Part shown: positions 1 through 11,018 of the stretch, piece after piece | Layout of the letters: every line of letters begins with the position of its first letter | Numbering within the stretch: position 1 is the stretch's first letter | Source: Vishniacozyma victoriae | Taxonomy: Eukaryota; Basidiomycota; Tremellomycetes; Tremellales; Bulleribasidiaceae | Assembly: GCA_017654735.1 (NCBI GenBank) | Contig: JADPYG010000004.1 | Location: 310,001 to 374,000, forward strand | Length of the DNA stretch: 64,000 nucleotides | Direction of reading: 5' to 3' | Made by a program: the position numbers and the translations under genes | Notes under the pieces: model-generated | Seen by the model: only the letters and a program-made list of their open reading frames with translations | Databases searched by the model: none | Told to the model about the DNA's origin: nothing

Positions 1-636
1 TGTATTGGGCTTCGAACCAGTTGAGAGCAGTTTTGAGAGAGTACTCTGCAGAAGCAGAAATGGGGGAGATGTTCGAGTGCTGGATCTCAGCCATGTCCTC
101 GAATATTTGAGATAGACTTACATGTAAAAGAGCAGTGAGGGCGATACCATGTGTCCACTCCCATCCTTGCCAGCCTTTCGTATCGATAATTGTTCCATCG
201 TCAACTATCATAAGTGCTGCCCTACATGCCAAGAGGAGAGCTCACGCTTCAAGAGAAATTCTCCAGTCTTGTCAACAATGTTAACCAGCCCATCGGTCAT
301 CAGCCGAACGAGTGACTCGGCCTTCTCAACTGTCAGTGTGTTGGACATGTTTGATAGGTTGTGGAGTAGTATAGAAAGTAAATTAGGCCGACAACGAAAT
401 GTTGAACAAGAAGAAGGGTGCAACAAAGATACACCGAACGACCTACCTCGACCATGCTCCGGCTTGGCGACGAAACCTTTGACCCGCCTAAGTGCTTCTG
501 ATTCAGGTAGAAAGATATCCCTTGCACTAGGAACAACATCACTCCTGTCGCTTGATGTGCCCGGTGGTCCGGGACCGAGGGCGGAAGAATCGGTGAAATG
601 GCCCGACCGGCCCGCTCGGTCCTCCATGTGCTTCAT
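1..636 (-). CDS. Unsaturated rhamnogalacturonyl/glucuronyl hydrolase, GH105 (partial)
   Basis: Only the N-terminal ~145 residues lie in the window; the gene runs off the left edge. Reading 5' to 3' the exons are 636-447, 329-246, 204-122 and 79 to the edge. They join in frame through introns with GT..AG ends. The spliced protein shows the GH105 hallmark: GEFLLKLDDGTIIDTKGW followed by GWEWTHGIALTALLH, where the aspartate and the WEWTHG block form the active-site front of the YteR-like (alpha/alpha)6 barrel. Family members remove the 4,5-unsaturated uronic acid from oligosaccharides released by polysaccharide lyases. No signal peptide is visible, so it is probably cytosolic. It is divergent from a permease gene at 992, with 355 bases between the starts, so the two may be co-regulated and the permease might deliver its substrate. 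GH88 is the close alternative family. Confidence 0.82.
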
Positions 637-991
637 CGGTCTTGAGTGAATGTGGCACTCTCATCGGCCCTTTCCCCGATCTATTTTGGTACTTTTCCCT
701 GCTTGTGCACTCCGCGATACGAATAACCTCTGGTTCTACTGGTTCTACCCCATATCCATCCGTCCTCCGCTTTCCCCTCCAAACAAGATGATTGGAGGCA
801 CCGTCTATTTCTAGGGTGATCGACCGGTCGTCCGGTCAATGTTCTTTCCAGACAAGGGGCTATAGATGCCCCGTAGTTACGGATGTCGGTCCCCCAGCCG
901 GCCCGCAGGCCATCAATTCTATTATAAAGACCCTATTCCTCCTCTGCACCCGCTTTTCTCCACGACTCAACTATCTGATTACAACTTGACA
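637..991. other. Shared divergent promoter region
   Basis: There is no gene here. The stretch separates the divergent GH105 hydrolase and permease starts. It holds an inverted CCGG repeat at 822-837 and a TATA-like run (tattataaaga) at about 918-928, some 65 bases before the permease ATG. Confidence 0.5.
822..837. promoter_or_regulatory. Inverted repeat GACCGG-N4-CCGGTC
   Basis: A perfect 6-base inverted repeat with a 4-base spacer lies between divergent genes. CGG/CCG half-sites in inverted arrangement are typical targets of Zn2Cys6 regulators. Its function is inferred. Confidence 0.4.
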
Positions 992-2828
992 ATGTCACGA
1001 AACGAGATTACTTCGGTACCGCCTCTTGAGGAAAAGGACAGAGACATGGTCGACCATATCGAACATGATACCGAAAAGAATGTCGCATGGTCCGGTAACA
1101 AGCATATGGATGATGCTGCCAGGATCCTTCACGAGGCCGGTGGCCATCGCGAATACTCGGTAGAAGACCGACGACGTGTCTTGCGAAGAATCGATATATT
1201 CGTCTGTATCCCCATGTGTATTACATACTTTATTCAACAGGTAAGTCGGACGGCAACAGATTCAAATCTAGAGAAGACAGGCTGATTCCTTAGCTCGACA
1301 AATCATCCGTTTCCTACGCCGCTGTGTTTGATCTCCGAGAAGCAACCCACTTGGTTGGAAGTCAATACTCATGGCTCACCTCGGTTGTCTACGTTGCTCA
1401 ACTCTGTTTCCAGCCTCTCTCGTCTTATGCTCTTATTGTCCTTCCCGTAAAGTACTGGGTCATGTTCAACTTTATCTCTTGGTCGATCATCACAATCGCT
1501 ACCGCTGCCGCTCACAACTTTACCGGTCTCGTCATTTGTCGACTACTCCTCGGTGCTTTTGAAGCTACGATCTTGCCTTCTTTCGTCTTTATTACTCAGA
1601 TGTGGTACAGTCGACGGTGAGTTCTCTCCACAAACTAAGAAGCAAAAACTGATGAGTAGAGAACAATCCTACCGAACCATCGCATACCAAGTTGCCAACT
1701 CGTTCGCAGCTATCGTCGGTCCCTTGATGTCTTGGGGAATCGGTCAAGCAGGAAATGGGTCAATTCACGCATACCAGGGTATCTTCCTTTTCATCGGTTC
1801 CTTTTCTCTCGCCTTCACCCCTCTTGTCTGGTACTTGATGCCAAACTCGCCAACTACCGCTAAATTCCTTCGAAAGGGAGACGACAGGTTGATTGCCCTC
1901 GAGCGATTGAGGGAGAACAACACTGGTACCAAGTCTTCCGAGTGGAAGTGGAGTCAGGTCAGAGAGACTTATCGAGATCCCAAGACTTACATGTGGGCTG
2001 CTATGTACTTGTGAGTCCGTTTGAATTTAGGGAAGCGACCGCGCTGATTATCAGCTGCTGTGCTACTCCTTCCGGTGGTATCGGTGCTTTCGGTGGAATC
2101 ATCACCAAGGGTTTCGGTTTCGTATGTCCACGTCATTACATCTTGGGGCTTTTACTGACGAGCAGACCTCCTTGAACGCCATCCTCATGCAAATCCCAAC
2201 CGGTGTCCTCGGTATCTGTATCCTCCTAGTATCCATTTGGCTCACCAATAAATACAAGCTTCGATTCCCCGTCATTGCTGGAATCTGTGTCTTCCCCATC
2301 GCCGGCGCAGCGGCTCTCACCCACGTTAGCCGAAAGAACACAGGCGGTCTACTCGCATCATACTACGTCGCCTACTTCTTCGCTGGTCTCCAACCCCTCC
2401 TTTTCTCTTGGGCCAATTTGAACGCCGCAGGATCCACCAAGCGAGTAGTAACAACAGCAACAATGTTTGTTTTCCAATGTGCAGGAAATATCGCTGGACC
2501 ACAATTCTATTTCGCACGGGAAGCTCCAGTCTACCGAACCGGTCTGTACGTCGATATTGGATGTTGGTCCGTTCTCTGTGTCTTGGCTCTTTCTATGGGA
2601 GCATACTTGAAGTACCTCAACAAAAAGCAGGCCGCTCGACGAATTGCGCTAGGGCTACCGGGAGATTTGAAGGATATGAGTATCATGACTACTCAAGAGG
2701 CTGAGGAATACAAGAGGGAATTGACGGCTACTATGCTTGCTCAAGGGCTTGATGAGGCCAAGCTGTACGAAAATGCCTTTGACGATATGACGGATTTCGA
2801 GAATCCAGCTTTCATCTATGTTTTGTAA
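992..2828 (+). CDS. MFS permease, Dal5 (anion:cation symporter) family
   Basis: Five introns are evident, and the spliced product is about 520 residues, normal for the Dal5/allantoate permease family. The N-terminal ~55 residues are hydrophilic and charged, then the first membrane segment includes FVCIPMCITYFIQQLDKSS. The family-typical loop DLREATHLVGSQYSW follows. The last exon (about 2166-2828) carries the C-terminal six membrane segments and an acidic tail. The ATG at 992 is preceded by a TATA-like box and is the first in frame before the conserved region. Family members bring in organic anions such as allantoate, ureidosuccinate, nicotinate, pantothenate or short peptides; the substrate cannot be read from sequence. 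The divergent GH105 gene suggests an oligouronide-related substrate, but that is inference only. Confidence 0.85.
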
Positions 2829-3355
2829 ATATGTAATGTACAGGGGTCTCGTAGGTAGTGAACAAGCAGTGAATGCATTGTTGCACCCAAAGAAAAGGAT
2901 GCATGACCACCGCCATATTTCCTGTAGAGTCTTGGATGTACAGTATAGTACCTGCATTGACTGGAGGGTGAATGCTTGGCAGCGTCTTGGACGAAGGAAA
3001 TCAGCCGGTGATGCCCGATGGCGCAATCCGTGGTCATGAACAAAACGCACAATCACCAGGATTGTCGCCATATCCGCCATCTCTTTGCACTGATCATCAC
3101 CCCCAGATCTCACTAGATGACATGCATGTCCCGCCGATTGAGCTCATCGGCGGTCTGGCGACAGAACATTTTGCGCCAAGAACTGATCGTAGCTCTTGTC
3201 TCTACCGTGGACAGGTGATTTGATGTATGGCGAGATCACCTCCGATCTCGTCATCGCTCGAATGGCGAGACAAAGGCTGCCTGAAGGAGGTACTTATTAA
3301 TATGCGCTTTGGGGTACTGTATTCACACATTTCGACCATACACAACCAGGATACG
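2829..3355. other. Intergenic region, no gene seen
   Basis: This stretch lies between two tandem permease genes and should hold the terminator of one and the promoter of the other. I see no convincing coding sequence or repeat. Confidence 0.4.
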
Positions 3356-5360
3356 ATGACATTAACAGTGGAGCCAAAAGACGTTCACCCCGAAGACGTC
3401 CTGCCAGGAGAGCTGCCCGACGATATCAGTGATAAAGAAGCTGGTAGTGGCATCCACACCCCGACATCTACTAGCAAGGCTCCTCTAGCGAGCCGACAGA
3501 CTGCATATAATGTCGTCACAGGCCCAGTGACTGATGCTTTGTACCATGTCCTGGGCATTCGTAAGAGGGATGGCCAGGATCTAGACGAGATCGCTACTCA
3601 ATCTTCCGTTTACGATACCGCTCAAGCCGAGTTCTATCAGCCAAGAGCTGACTGGGAGGTAAGTCTTGACTTCCCCGTGGCGTATGTACTGACAAGATAG
3701 AACATCGAGCAATTCGATCCGGACTTCAGGTGGACCTGGAGGGAAGAAAACAAGGCTATATGGAAAGTAGACCGAAAAGTATTTGCCTGGGTCTTAGTCA
3801 TGTTCTTCTGTCTCAGTCAGTCTTACTTTCATGATCACCCAGCCGGAACTTACCTTCTAGATGTACAACGTTCCAACCTTACTACTGCCCAAGCCGATAA
3901 TTTCCTCAAAGATCTCGGGCTTACACAGGAAGATTACAACATAGGAAACACCATTTTCCGTGTCTTGGTCATTTACTCGATTATCGCTGCTTCTCAATTT
4001 TGGCTGAGTGGACGAAGCTCCTTCTTTGCGGTTCGAGCTTTGTTGTAAGTGACGCGATCTTGTTACTGGTCCAAAGCTAATGTTTCACCAGGGCTGCATT
4101 CCAAGGGGGTTTCATTCCTGATGCTATCCTCTACCTTTCCTACTGGTACAACAAGCACGACCTACCCGTTCGAATGGCATTCTTCTTCACGATGAACTAT
4201 CTCGCTAGCATGATCACCAATTTCTTGGCTGTTGGCCTTCTCGAAATGCGTGGAGTCGCAGGGCTAGCAGGTTGGAGGTGGATGTTCTTGATTGAGTAAG
4301 TCGTTGTAGCGAGTTAAAGCGATTTGATCTGATCGATAGGGGTATTTTGACATTGGGCGTCGGTATCGCATCTTTCTGGCTGATGCCTCCATCTCCCTCC
4401 CAAACCAAGTCGAAGCATCGACCAAATGGTTACCTCACCGATCGAGAGGTCAAGATCATCGTCAACAGAACTTTGCGCGACGATCCTGGAAAGGTGAGTA
4501 GCTGTCAACAGTATCTGATTATGGTGACTGACGACACAGGGAAGCATGCATAATCGACAAGCACTCAGTCCAAAGCTCATCTGGGAGGCTCTGAAGTCAT
4601 ACCACATCTGGCCTCTGTACTTCATCTCGCTCACTTTCAATCTGCCAACCGTTCCAGTAACAAACTACCTCCAAATTTCGTTCCGAAGCTTTGGGTTTTC
4701 TCGACCTATGGCGAATCTATTGGCGGTACCAAGTACGGTCTTTTCCATCATCAACTCGATCATTATCACATTGGTGTCAGAAGCCGTGAATAATCGAAGT
4801 TTCGTCTGTATGACCCAGACTGTCGTAAGTTCATGTCATTATAGTGGTTGAGTCAGTAGCTGACTATAGAGTGGCTCTTCCCCTGTCTTGTAGCGCTTGT
4901 CACCGTTAGCAACTTTGGCAATTGGGAGTACTTCGGCATAGCAACCGCTTTCCTCAGCTACCCCTGGGTACATGCCATCCAAGTCTCTTGGGTTTCCACG
5001 ATATCCGGTGCAGTCGGAACGAGGACAGTAGCCTCAGCGTGAGCTCATCCATCACCTCAATCGATCCGTTCTAATTGATGCAGCCTATACAACATGTCCA
5101 TCCAGCTTTCTTCCATCATCGGAGCAAACGTCTACCAGCCATCCGACGCGCCGCGGTACTATACCGCAAACAAGGCCATGCTTGCAGTCGTAGTCTTCAA
5201 TCTGGTCATCGTTTATCCTGGCACCTGGCTGTTCTTTGGCCAGGTAAACAAGAAGCGGGAGAGGATCTGGGGCGGTATGTCGGACGAGGAGAAGTCAGAA
5301 TATTTGAGAACGACCAAAGATGAGGGCAACAAGCGATTAGATTTCAGATTCGCTCGATAA
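3356..5360 (+). CDS. MFS permease, Dal5 family, with an internal 25-residue deletion
   Basis: Close paralogue of the permease at 12498-14469: both share the N-terminal [15 protein letters not shown] block and end in [12 protein letters not shown]. About six short introns are needed. Every exon fits the paralogue except one, where residues corresponding to [14 protein letters not shown] through VWIPTQ of the paralogue are missing. Here NIGNTIFRV runs straight into LVIYSIIAASQFW, about 75 bases shorter with the frame kept. That removes the second membrane segment and the 2-3 loop, the region of the MFS signature, so transport function is doubtful. The last exons use the acceptor ending tatagag near 4872; the alternative AG one step upstream would put a stop in frame. 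It may be a young pseudogene, a non-transporting homologue or an assembly collapse. Confidence 0.8.
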
Positions 5361-6060
5361 ACGTCGAACACGACCCGAGTGGGCTCTGCTGAGTTGTACG
5401 AGGCGGTGAGAGGAACTTCGGTAGCTAAAGATGAACAGTATGATATCGTAGTCTGATAGACGGCCAGAGATGCATAGGTCAACAAGTCCCAAGGATAGAG
5501 GCAGGAGCATATAACGATAAGCTACTCTCCGGCCAACTCCGCGTGTTTGGTCCCTCAATCTTGACAGCTCCACTGGGCTTGGTCCACCAGCGAAGCGCGT
5601 CAGCAAGATTGCTACGCGGTATCGAAGCCTATACCCTATCGTGCTCAGCTCAAAGTTCTACGGATACTCTCCCCGGGTCGTGCCAGAATCATCATGACTG
5701 GTATCTTGGCGATCTTGGCTGTGTGTTCTGACCCTGATAAAGGTCCTTTGTCGCTATCGTTCGTTCCGTCAGATAGAGGTAAGTTTTCGAGAATGCATGA
5801 CTTCTACTTACCACCTTCTATGGTGGATTCTCGATGCATACTTGACCTGTATCTGGCTGGTCGATTGGCCATACTTGTAACGGTCTCATAAGACTCGAAA
5901 GGATCCCGACCCCGATAGAGCTCAATCCCATTTTTTGGACTGCAAAGTGCCTAGAGAACCGGATCAATATCAAAGAGACCTGTATTTTCGAGATCGACTT
6001 AAACATCGCCAAGAAGCATAAAACTCTATTCCAACGATCCGTCCGATACATCATTTCGCC
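5361..6060. other. Intergenic region, no gene seen
   Basis: These 700 bases upstream of the Na+/H+ antiporter contain only short unsupported reading frames. No repeat or RNA gene was recognised. Confidence 0.4.
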
Positions 6061-8303
6061 ATGGCGTTTGGGCCCAAAGTCAGCGAAGTCAGTAAGACCA
6101 CGTCGGTTGTAGGAGGCTACCTCGTGCTTGCTGGCTCGATCTCGTACTATTCCAAGGAGAATCTCTACATTCGTACGTTCCATCAGCATGTCCGTTTCGA
6201 TCAATTTATACCCCATTAGCCGATGCTGTCTTCTCCACCATCGCCGGGATTCTTTTTGGACCGCTATGCGCCAACCTCATCGATCCCTACGAATGGTTCA
6301 ACCACGACACGCACACACTCTTGGACTTCACCCTACATCTCTCACGAATCATCATCGGCATCCAGGTATTCTTCAACGGGGCCAATTTGCCAAAAAAGTA
6401 CATCAAGACCGAATGGCTGTCATTAGTGATGGTCTTGTTACCAATCATGACGTTCGGGTGGCTCCTCATTGGACTGCTAGTTTGGGGCATCATTCCTGAT
6501 CTGAGCTACCTGGAGGCTTTAGTCATTGCGGCTTGTATCGTACCCACGGATCCTGTGCTGGCAAACTCAATTTGTAAAGGTGAGCAACGTGTAGCAGGAA
6601 ACACGCGAATAACTGACGAGCAGGTCGCTTTGCCGAGACCTATGTACCGCTTGGAGTTCGAGCACTGCTCATTGCCGAGTCGGGAGCCAACGATGGCTTG
6701 GCGCTACCATACCTTATGCTGGCTGTATATCTCGTTAGACGGGCCGATCCTAGCAATGCATGGTCGTAGTTAGGTTCAGCTATAGGACATTGGCAAGTCC
6801 ATTCCGGGTCTCACAGCAGAAAAGCTGATGATTGAGGATGTATGAAGTTGTGGTCTATCAAGTTATGCTTGGTGCGGTGATGGGTGTCATTATAGGATTC
6901 TCGGCGAGAAAAGGACTCAAATGGGCGCATGACAGGCAGTAAGCAGTCTTTGGTATACACGGCCAGAGACTAAAGGACTAGTCTAATCGATCACGAATCG
7001 TTCCTGGCATACGGAGTGGCCATATCCTTGTTCATCCTCGGCGTGGTGCACATGGCCGGGGCATCCGACTTTATCGCATGCTTCTTGGCGGGATGTATGG
7101 TCACCTGGGATGGTTGGTATCAGGAAGAGACTGCGGGGCAGGCATTTGCGGAGATCGTGGACATGTATCTCGCTACAGTGGGCTTGTCTTGACCTTGTAT
7201 ACTCTAAAGCTGATCAGATAGTTCATCTTTATCTTCATCGGGGCGCTACTTCCCTTCGACTACTGGCACGCTGATACCAATATCGTGGACGGCTGGCGAC
7301 TGTTTGTGCTGGGATTACTGGTTCTTATACTCAGGCGTCTGCCGTTCGTGGTCCCAATGGTGAGCTGGGCCGCTTTGTGATATCCGTATCCGAAGCTGAC
7401 TTCTTAGACCCGCTTGATGCCCGCTCTTGATGGATGGAAAGAAGCAGCGTTTATAGGCTACTTTGGCCCCATTGGTGAGGCATTACTTTCGCTGGACCTC
7501 TAGCTGACCTTGCACGTGTCGGAACACTCTATTGGACTTCAGAGGCTCTCGAGTACCTCCCCGACACACCGAATCGTCAACATCTCCGAGAAGTCATCCT
7601 CCCCATCAATTACTTCCTCATCGTATTCAGCGTCCTGGTACATGGGACTTGTATCGGAATGTTCCAGGCCAGCAGATTGATCACCGGCAAAGGCCATCCC
7701 GAACCCAAAGATGATCCACCGATCCCCATTCGCCCGGGTGCCGGTATCTACATCAGCGCGTCGAACCTGCATAGCCGAGGTGACTTGTCGCTATCGAGGA
7801 CGAGTACAAGACGGCAATCGGCTAGAGAGTACTTGTCAAGACACGTTTCAATCCCCAATCAGGGAGATGCTCGACCAAGCGCTTATCGGTCGCAACTGGA
7901 TCTGGCGCTGGAAAGGAGCAACACGCGCCGAGCCAGTGCTCGAGACTACCTCGAAAGGACTATCACAATCGACCCTGCTGCGCTCGATGCCGATCAACGC
8001 GATAGTGATTGTGATCCCAAGTCTCTCAAGTCTCCTATCCGCTCGAGGACTCGCTCCCCTCTACCTCCTATTCGTATCACATCCAATCCAGCCCCTATAC
8101 GTACCACCTCTAATTTGTCGATCCCGAGAACTAATACCGATCCAATCAGCGCAACCAGTGGGCAGAGTGGGTCTAGTTATCGCGTATCGCGGCTGCACTG
8201 GATCAGGCGGGGTAAGATGGCAAGAGGTGAGCCTATCAGTGACAACGATGAGTCGGTTCCAGAGGAAAGGCAGAAGTTGGGAAACGCGTCGGGTAGGGTT
8301 TAG
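6061..8303 (+). CDS. NHA1: Na+(K+)/H+ antiporter, NHA1/Sod2 type
   Basis: Plasma-membrane cation/proton antiporter that exports Na+ and K+. The ATG at 6061 opens MAFGPKVSEVSKTTSV, followed by AVFSTIAGILFGPLCANLIDP in the first membrane segments. Family landmarks follow in order: VPTDPVLANSICKG and AESGANDGLALPY, the latter carrying the ion-binding acidic residues. Then come YEVVVYQVMLGAVMG, FLAYGVAISLFILG and the late segments up to about 7690. Roughly eight introns are used; the junction near 6758-6840 is the least certain. The hydrophilic C-terminal tail (about 200 residues) is much shorter than in S. cerevisiae Nha1. It is rich in Arg and Ser and contains two copies of a TRRxSARxYLxR repeat (about 7794-7853 and 7914-7970). 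Each copy includes an RRxS site that fits protein kinase A, so phosphorylation control is plausible. Confidence 0.85.
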
Positions 8304-8976
8304 ATCATCCAGAACCACTCCCTGACAAGGGAATTATGGGGGTCTTGGATGCATAGGATAGACGGTGACATCTTGGTGCATATGTCCTGTCTCTCCGGAA
8401 CAGGCTGCCTGCGATGTTTGGGTCAGGAGACATGGGCCAATCGAAGTGCCTTCAACCCAACCTTGAACGGCTGACCGGCGCAGTCGCCGGCCATTTTCTC
8501 GTCCAGATCTGAGCTCGGCTCCAGGGTGTCTCAATCCATACCCTATTTTCAGGTTGTCGAGTCAAAGATTCGCAGGCGATCCGGCGGGGTATTCGTGTTT
8601 ATCCTCCAGCTGAAACCTGGAATTGGCGATAAAGGTAGGAGTTGTCAACACGGATCCCCTTCCGGAGCTTGTGTGGAGTCTAGTATCGCCAATCCTCGGC
8701 AGATATGACAGACGAACCGCGCGGCCCCGGTGACATTAGGGTTTCCACAAACAATATCTGTCTTTTCATTCCACCGAAATCACTTTGTTTGTTCTGGAAT
8801 GGCTATTTGTGGTCAGGCACCTTTCTTTTTTGCGCCGAGAATATGGCGTCTCAGGCACTAGAATCCGGCAAAACCGGATATTCAAAAGTGGAGGTCCATT
8901 GATCGGCGCGTCAATTAAAACATAAATCACAGACTCAAACCTCCTTCGGCTCGGTTTCTTCGACACCACCAACACC
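8304..8976. other. Intergenic/promoter region of the sugar transporter
   Basis: There is no gene. It contains an inverted TCCGG repeat at 8864-8878, about 100 bases before the transporter ATG. Confidence 0.4.
8864..8878. promoter_or_regulatory. Inverted repeat TCCGG-N5-CCGGA
   Basis: A perfect 5-base inverted repeat with a 5-base spacer, upstream of a sugar transporter. It resembles a Zn2Cys6 binding site; the role is inferred. Confidence 0.35.
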
Positions 8977-10863
8977 ATGCTTACGTCCTCGTCTCGACAC
9001 AATGCTGTCCTGCATACCAAACCTGCACCAATTAATTACATAGCAGCAATCTTCGCGTGAGCTATGCATGCGTGAAAATGTTCAAAGCTGACAAAATCCA
9101 GTGCCATTGGGTCTTTTTTGTTCGGATACGACTCTGGAATTATCGGATCTGTCATTTCGGACAGCTATGACGAGTTCCACACCTACTTCAAGAACCCGGA
9201 TCCCAGCATCACTGGTGCTGTCGTCTCTGTTTTCGCCGGAGGAGCTTTCTGTAAGTGAATTGAAGTGACCTCGCTGACTGTAAGTCGGTGCTCTCATTGC
9301 TGGACAGACTGCCGACCGAATTGGTCGAAAGAGAACTATTCAACTTGGCGCCTTGATTGCCGTAATCGGTGAGCTACCAAAGTCACTCACACCTGAGTAA
9401 GCTTATTGTCAGGTTGCGCCATTCAGACAGGTGCTGTACACATTGCCATGCTTATTGTTGGTCGATTCATCGCCGGTGTCTCTATTGGGGTGCTCTCCAT
9501 GATCGTCCCTGTCTACCAGGCCGAAATTTCCCCTCCTGTGAGCTACTTCAGGACTGCTTTGACTCGTACAAAACTGATGACCAGCACGCTCGAGGTCTTC
9601 TGTCTGGTTGGACTCAGTTGATGATCGTCTGGGGGTGCGTCCGTCCGATGTCAGGTCAGGTCCTTTGCTGACTAGCAGTTTCTTCTTCGCCAATTGGATC
9701 GGTTACGGATGCCAATTCTTGAGGAACAGCGGTCAATGGCGAATCCCTCTGGCTATCCAGATTGTGCCCGCTATCGCTCTATTTGGTGGTATGAGTCTAC
9801 TTCCTTACTCGCCACGATGGCTCGCCACCCAGGGCCGACTCGAGGAATCTAAATCAACTTTACTTCGTCTACACGGAGGTGTGGCCAACGCTAACACCGA
9901 GACGGTCGAGGCCGAGTTCAACGAGATGTTACTTCAGATCGAATGGGAACGAGAGAACCTTTCGACCAGCTACAGGGAGCTGTTCGCCACGAAGGCCAGT
10001 CGACACAGGACCTTGTGTGGTATGCTTGTCCAGTCCATGTGTCAGTGGACTGGTGTGAACGTCAAGTGAGTTCTCGGCATTCTGTCCCCGCTATCCATGC
10101 ATGCTGATATATAGTAACTACTTCGGACCCACCATTTACAAGAACCTTGGCTTCGGCGGAAACACAACTCTCATGATCAACGGTATCTCGGGTGCTTGGC
10201 AAGTCGTCGTGGTTTGGGTTTTCATTCAGTTCATCGGTACGTATAACCATCCCATATCGATTCAAGAACTGATGAAGTAGTCGACCGAGTTGGTCGAAGG
10301 AAGCCATTGATCATCGGACCTATCCTCATGTGTGGTTTCCTAGCCTGGCAGGCCGGCATCGCTTCCCAGTTTGTCGACCCCAGTTACAAGAACCAAGGAG
10401 TCGGTATTGCCGGACTTGTATCAATCTTCCTGTTCTCCGGCGCCTTCTCCGCATCATTCGGTCCCGTCTCGTGGATTTATCAGTCAGAAATCTTCCCGAT
10501 GAACCAGCGAGCCCTCGGTACAGCAGTCTCGACCGCAGCCAACTGGTTGAACAACGTCATAATCGGCCAGATCACTCCATACGGGTTTGACAAGCTTGGT
10601 TGGAAGTACTTCTTCGTTTATGTCGCGACCAATGCCAGTAACGCGGTTGTGTCTTACTTCCTTTTCCCAGAGACAAAGGGTAAGTCTTTTCACTTCTCAC
10701 CTTCGTGTCTCGAGCTGATGGGCAAGGCAAAACTTTGGAGGAAATCGGTCTGCTCTTCGGAGACGAGAACGTCCGCGTCAGAGACGGCATGGTCGAAGAG
10801 CCATATCACGAAGACAAGCTCCATGACCAGGAGAGGCATATCGAGAGCGGAATGAAGCATTAG
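8977..10863 (+). CDS. MFS sugar transporter (SP family)
   Basis: Twelve-segment sugar/H+ symporter of the fungal hexose/lactose permease group, about 500 residues from around nine exons. Diagnostic motifs in order: FLFGYDSGIIGSV in segment 1, then TADRIGRKRTIQLG (the D-R-x-G-R-K loop). GRFIAGVSIGVLSMIVPVYQ follows with its neighbouring acidic residue, and LPYSPRWLA replaces the usual PESPRWL. The later ones are QSMCQWTGVN in segment 7, VDRVGRRKPLI, and FPETKGKTLEEI after the last segment. The second half of the PETKG motif is joined across an intron near 10680-10727. The ATG at 8977 gives a short hydrophilic start before segment 1. It converges on the pyrophosphatase gene, with 155 bases between the stops. 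The sugar specificity is not predictable. Confidence 0.9.
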
Positions 10864-11018
10864 GCTTGTTCTTTCCGCAATGTGACTTCCTCCCTCAGGA
10901 GACTTCGGTAGCGTCCACGAATGCATGCGTGCTGGATACTGATACTACCGTGCATGATTATACTGTACTCTCGTCATTATCTTGCTAATCCAATATCTGT
11001 TTGCACTCCTCCTCGTCA

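Noticed and set aside
3955..3995. An unseen intron hiding the missing permease segment
   Set aside because: The two flanking blocks are separated by only a few codons, so there is no room for either an intron or the missing exon.
7711..8325. A second long frame overlapping the antiporter tail
   Set aside because: The frame at 7659-8303 continues the conserved antiporter exons and contains the duplicated RRxS element; the other frame has no such link.
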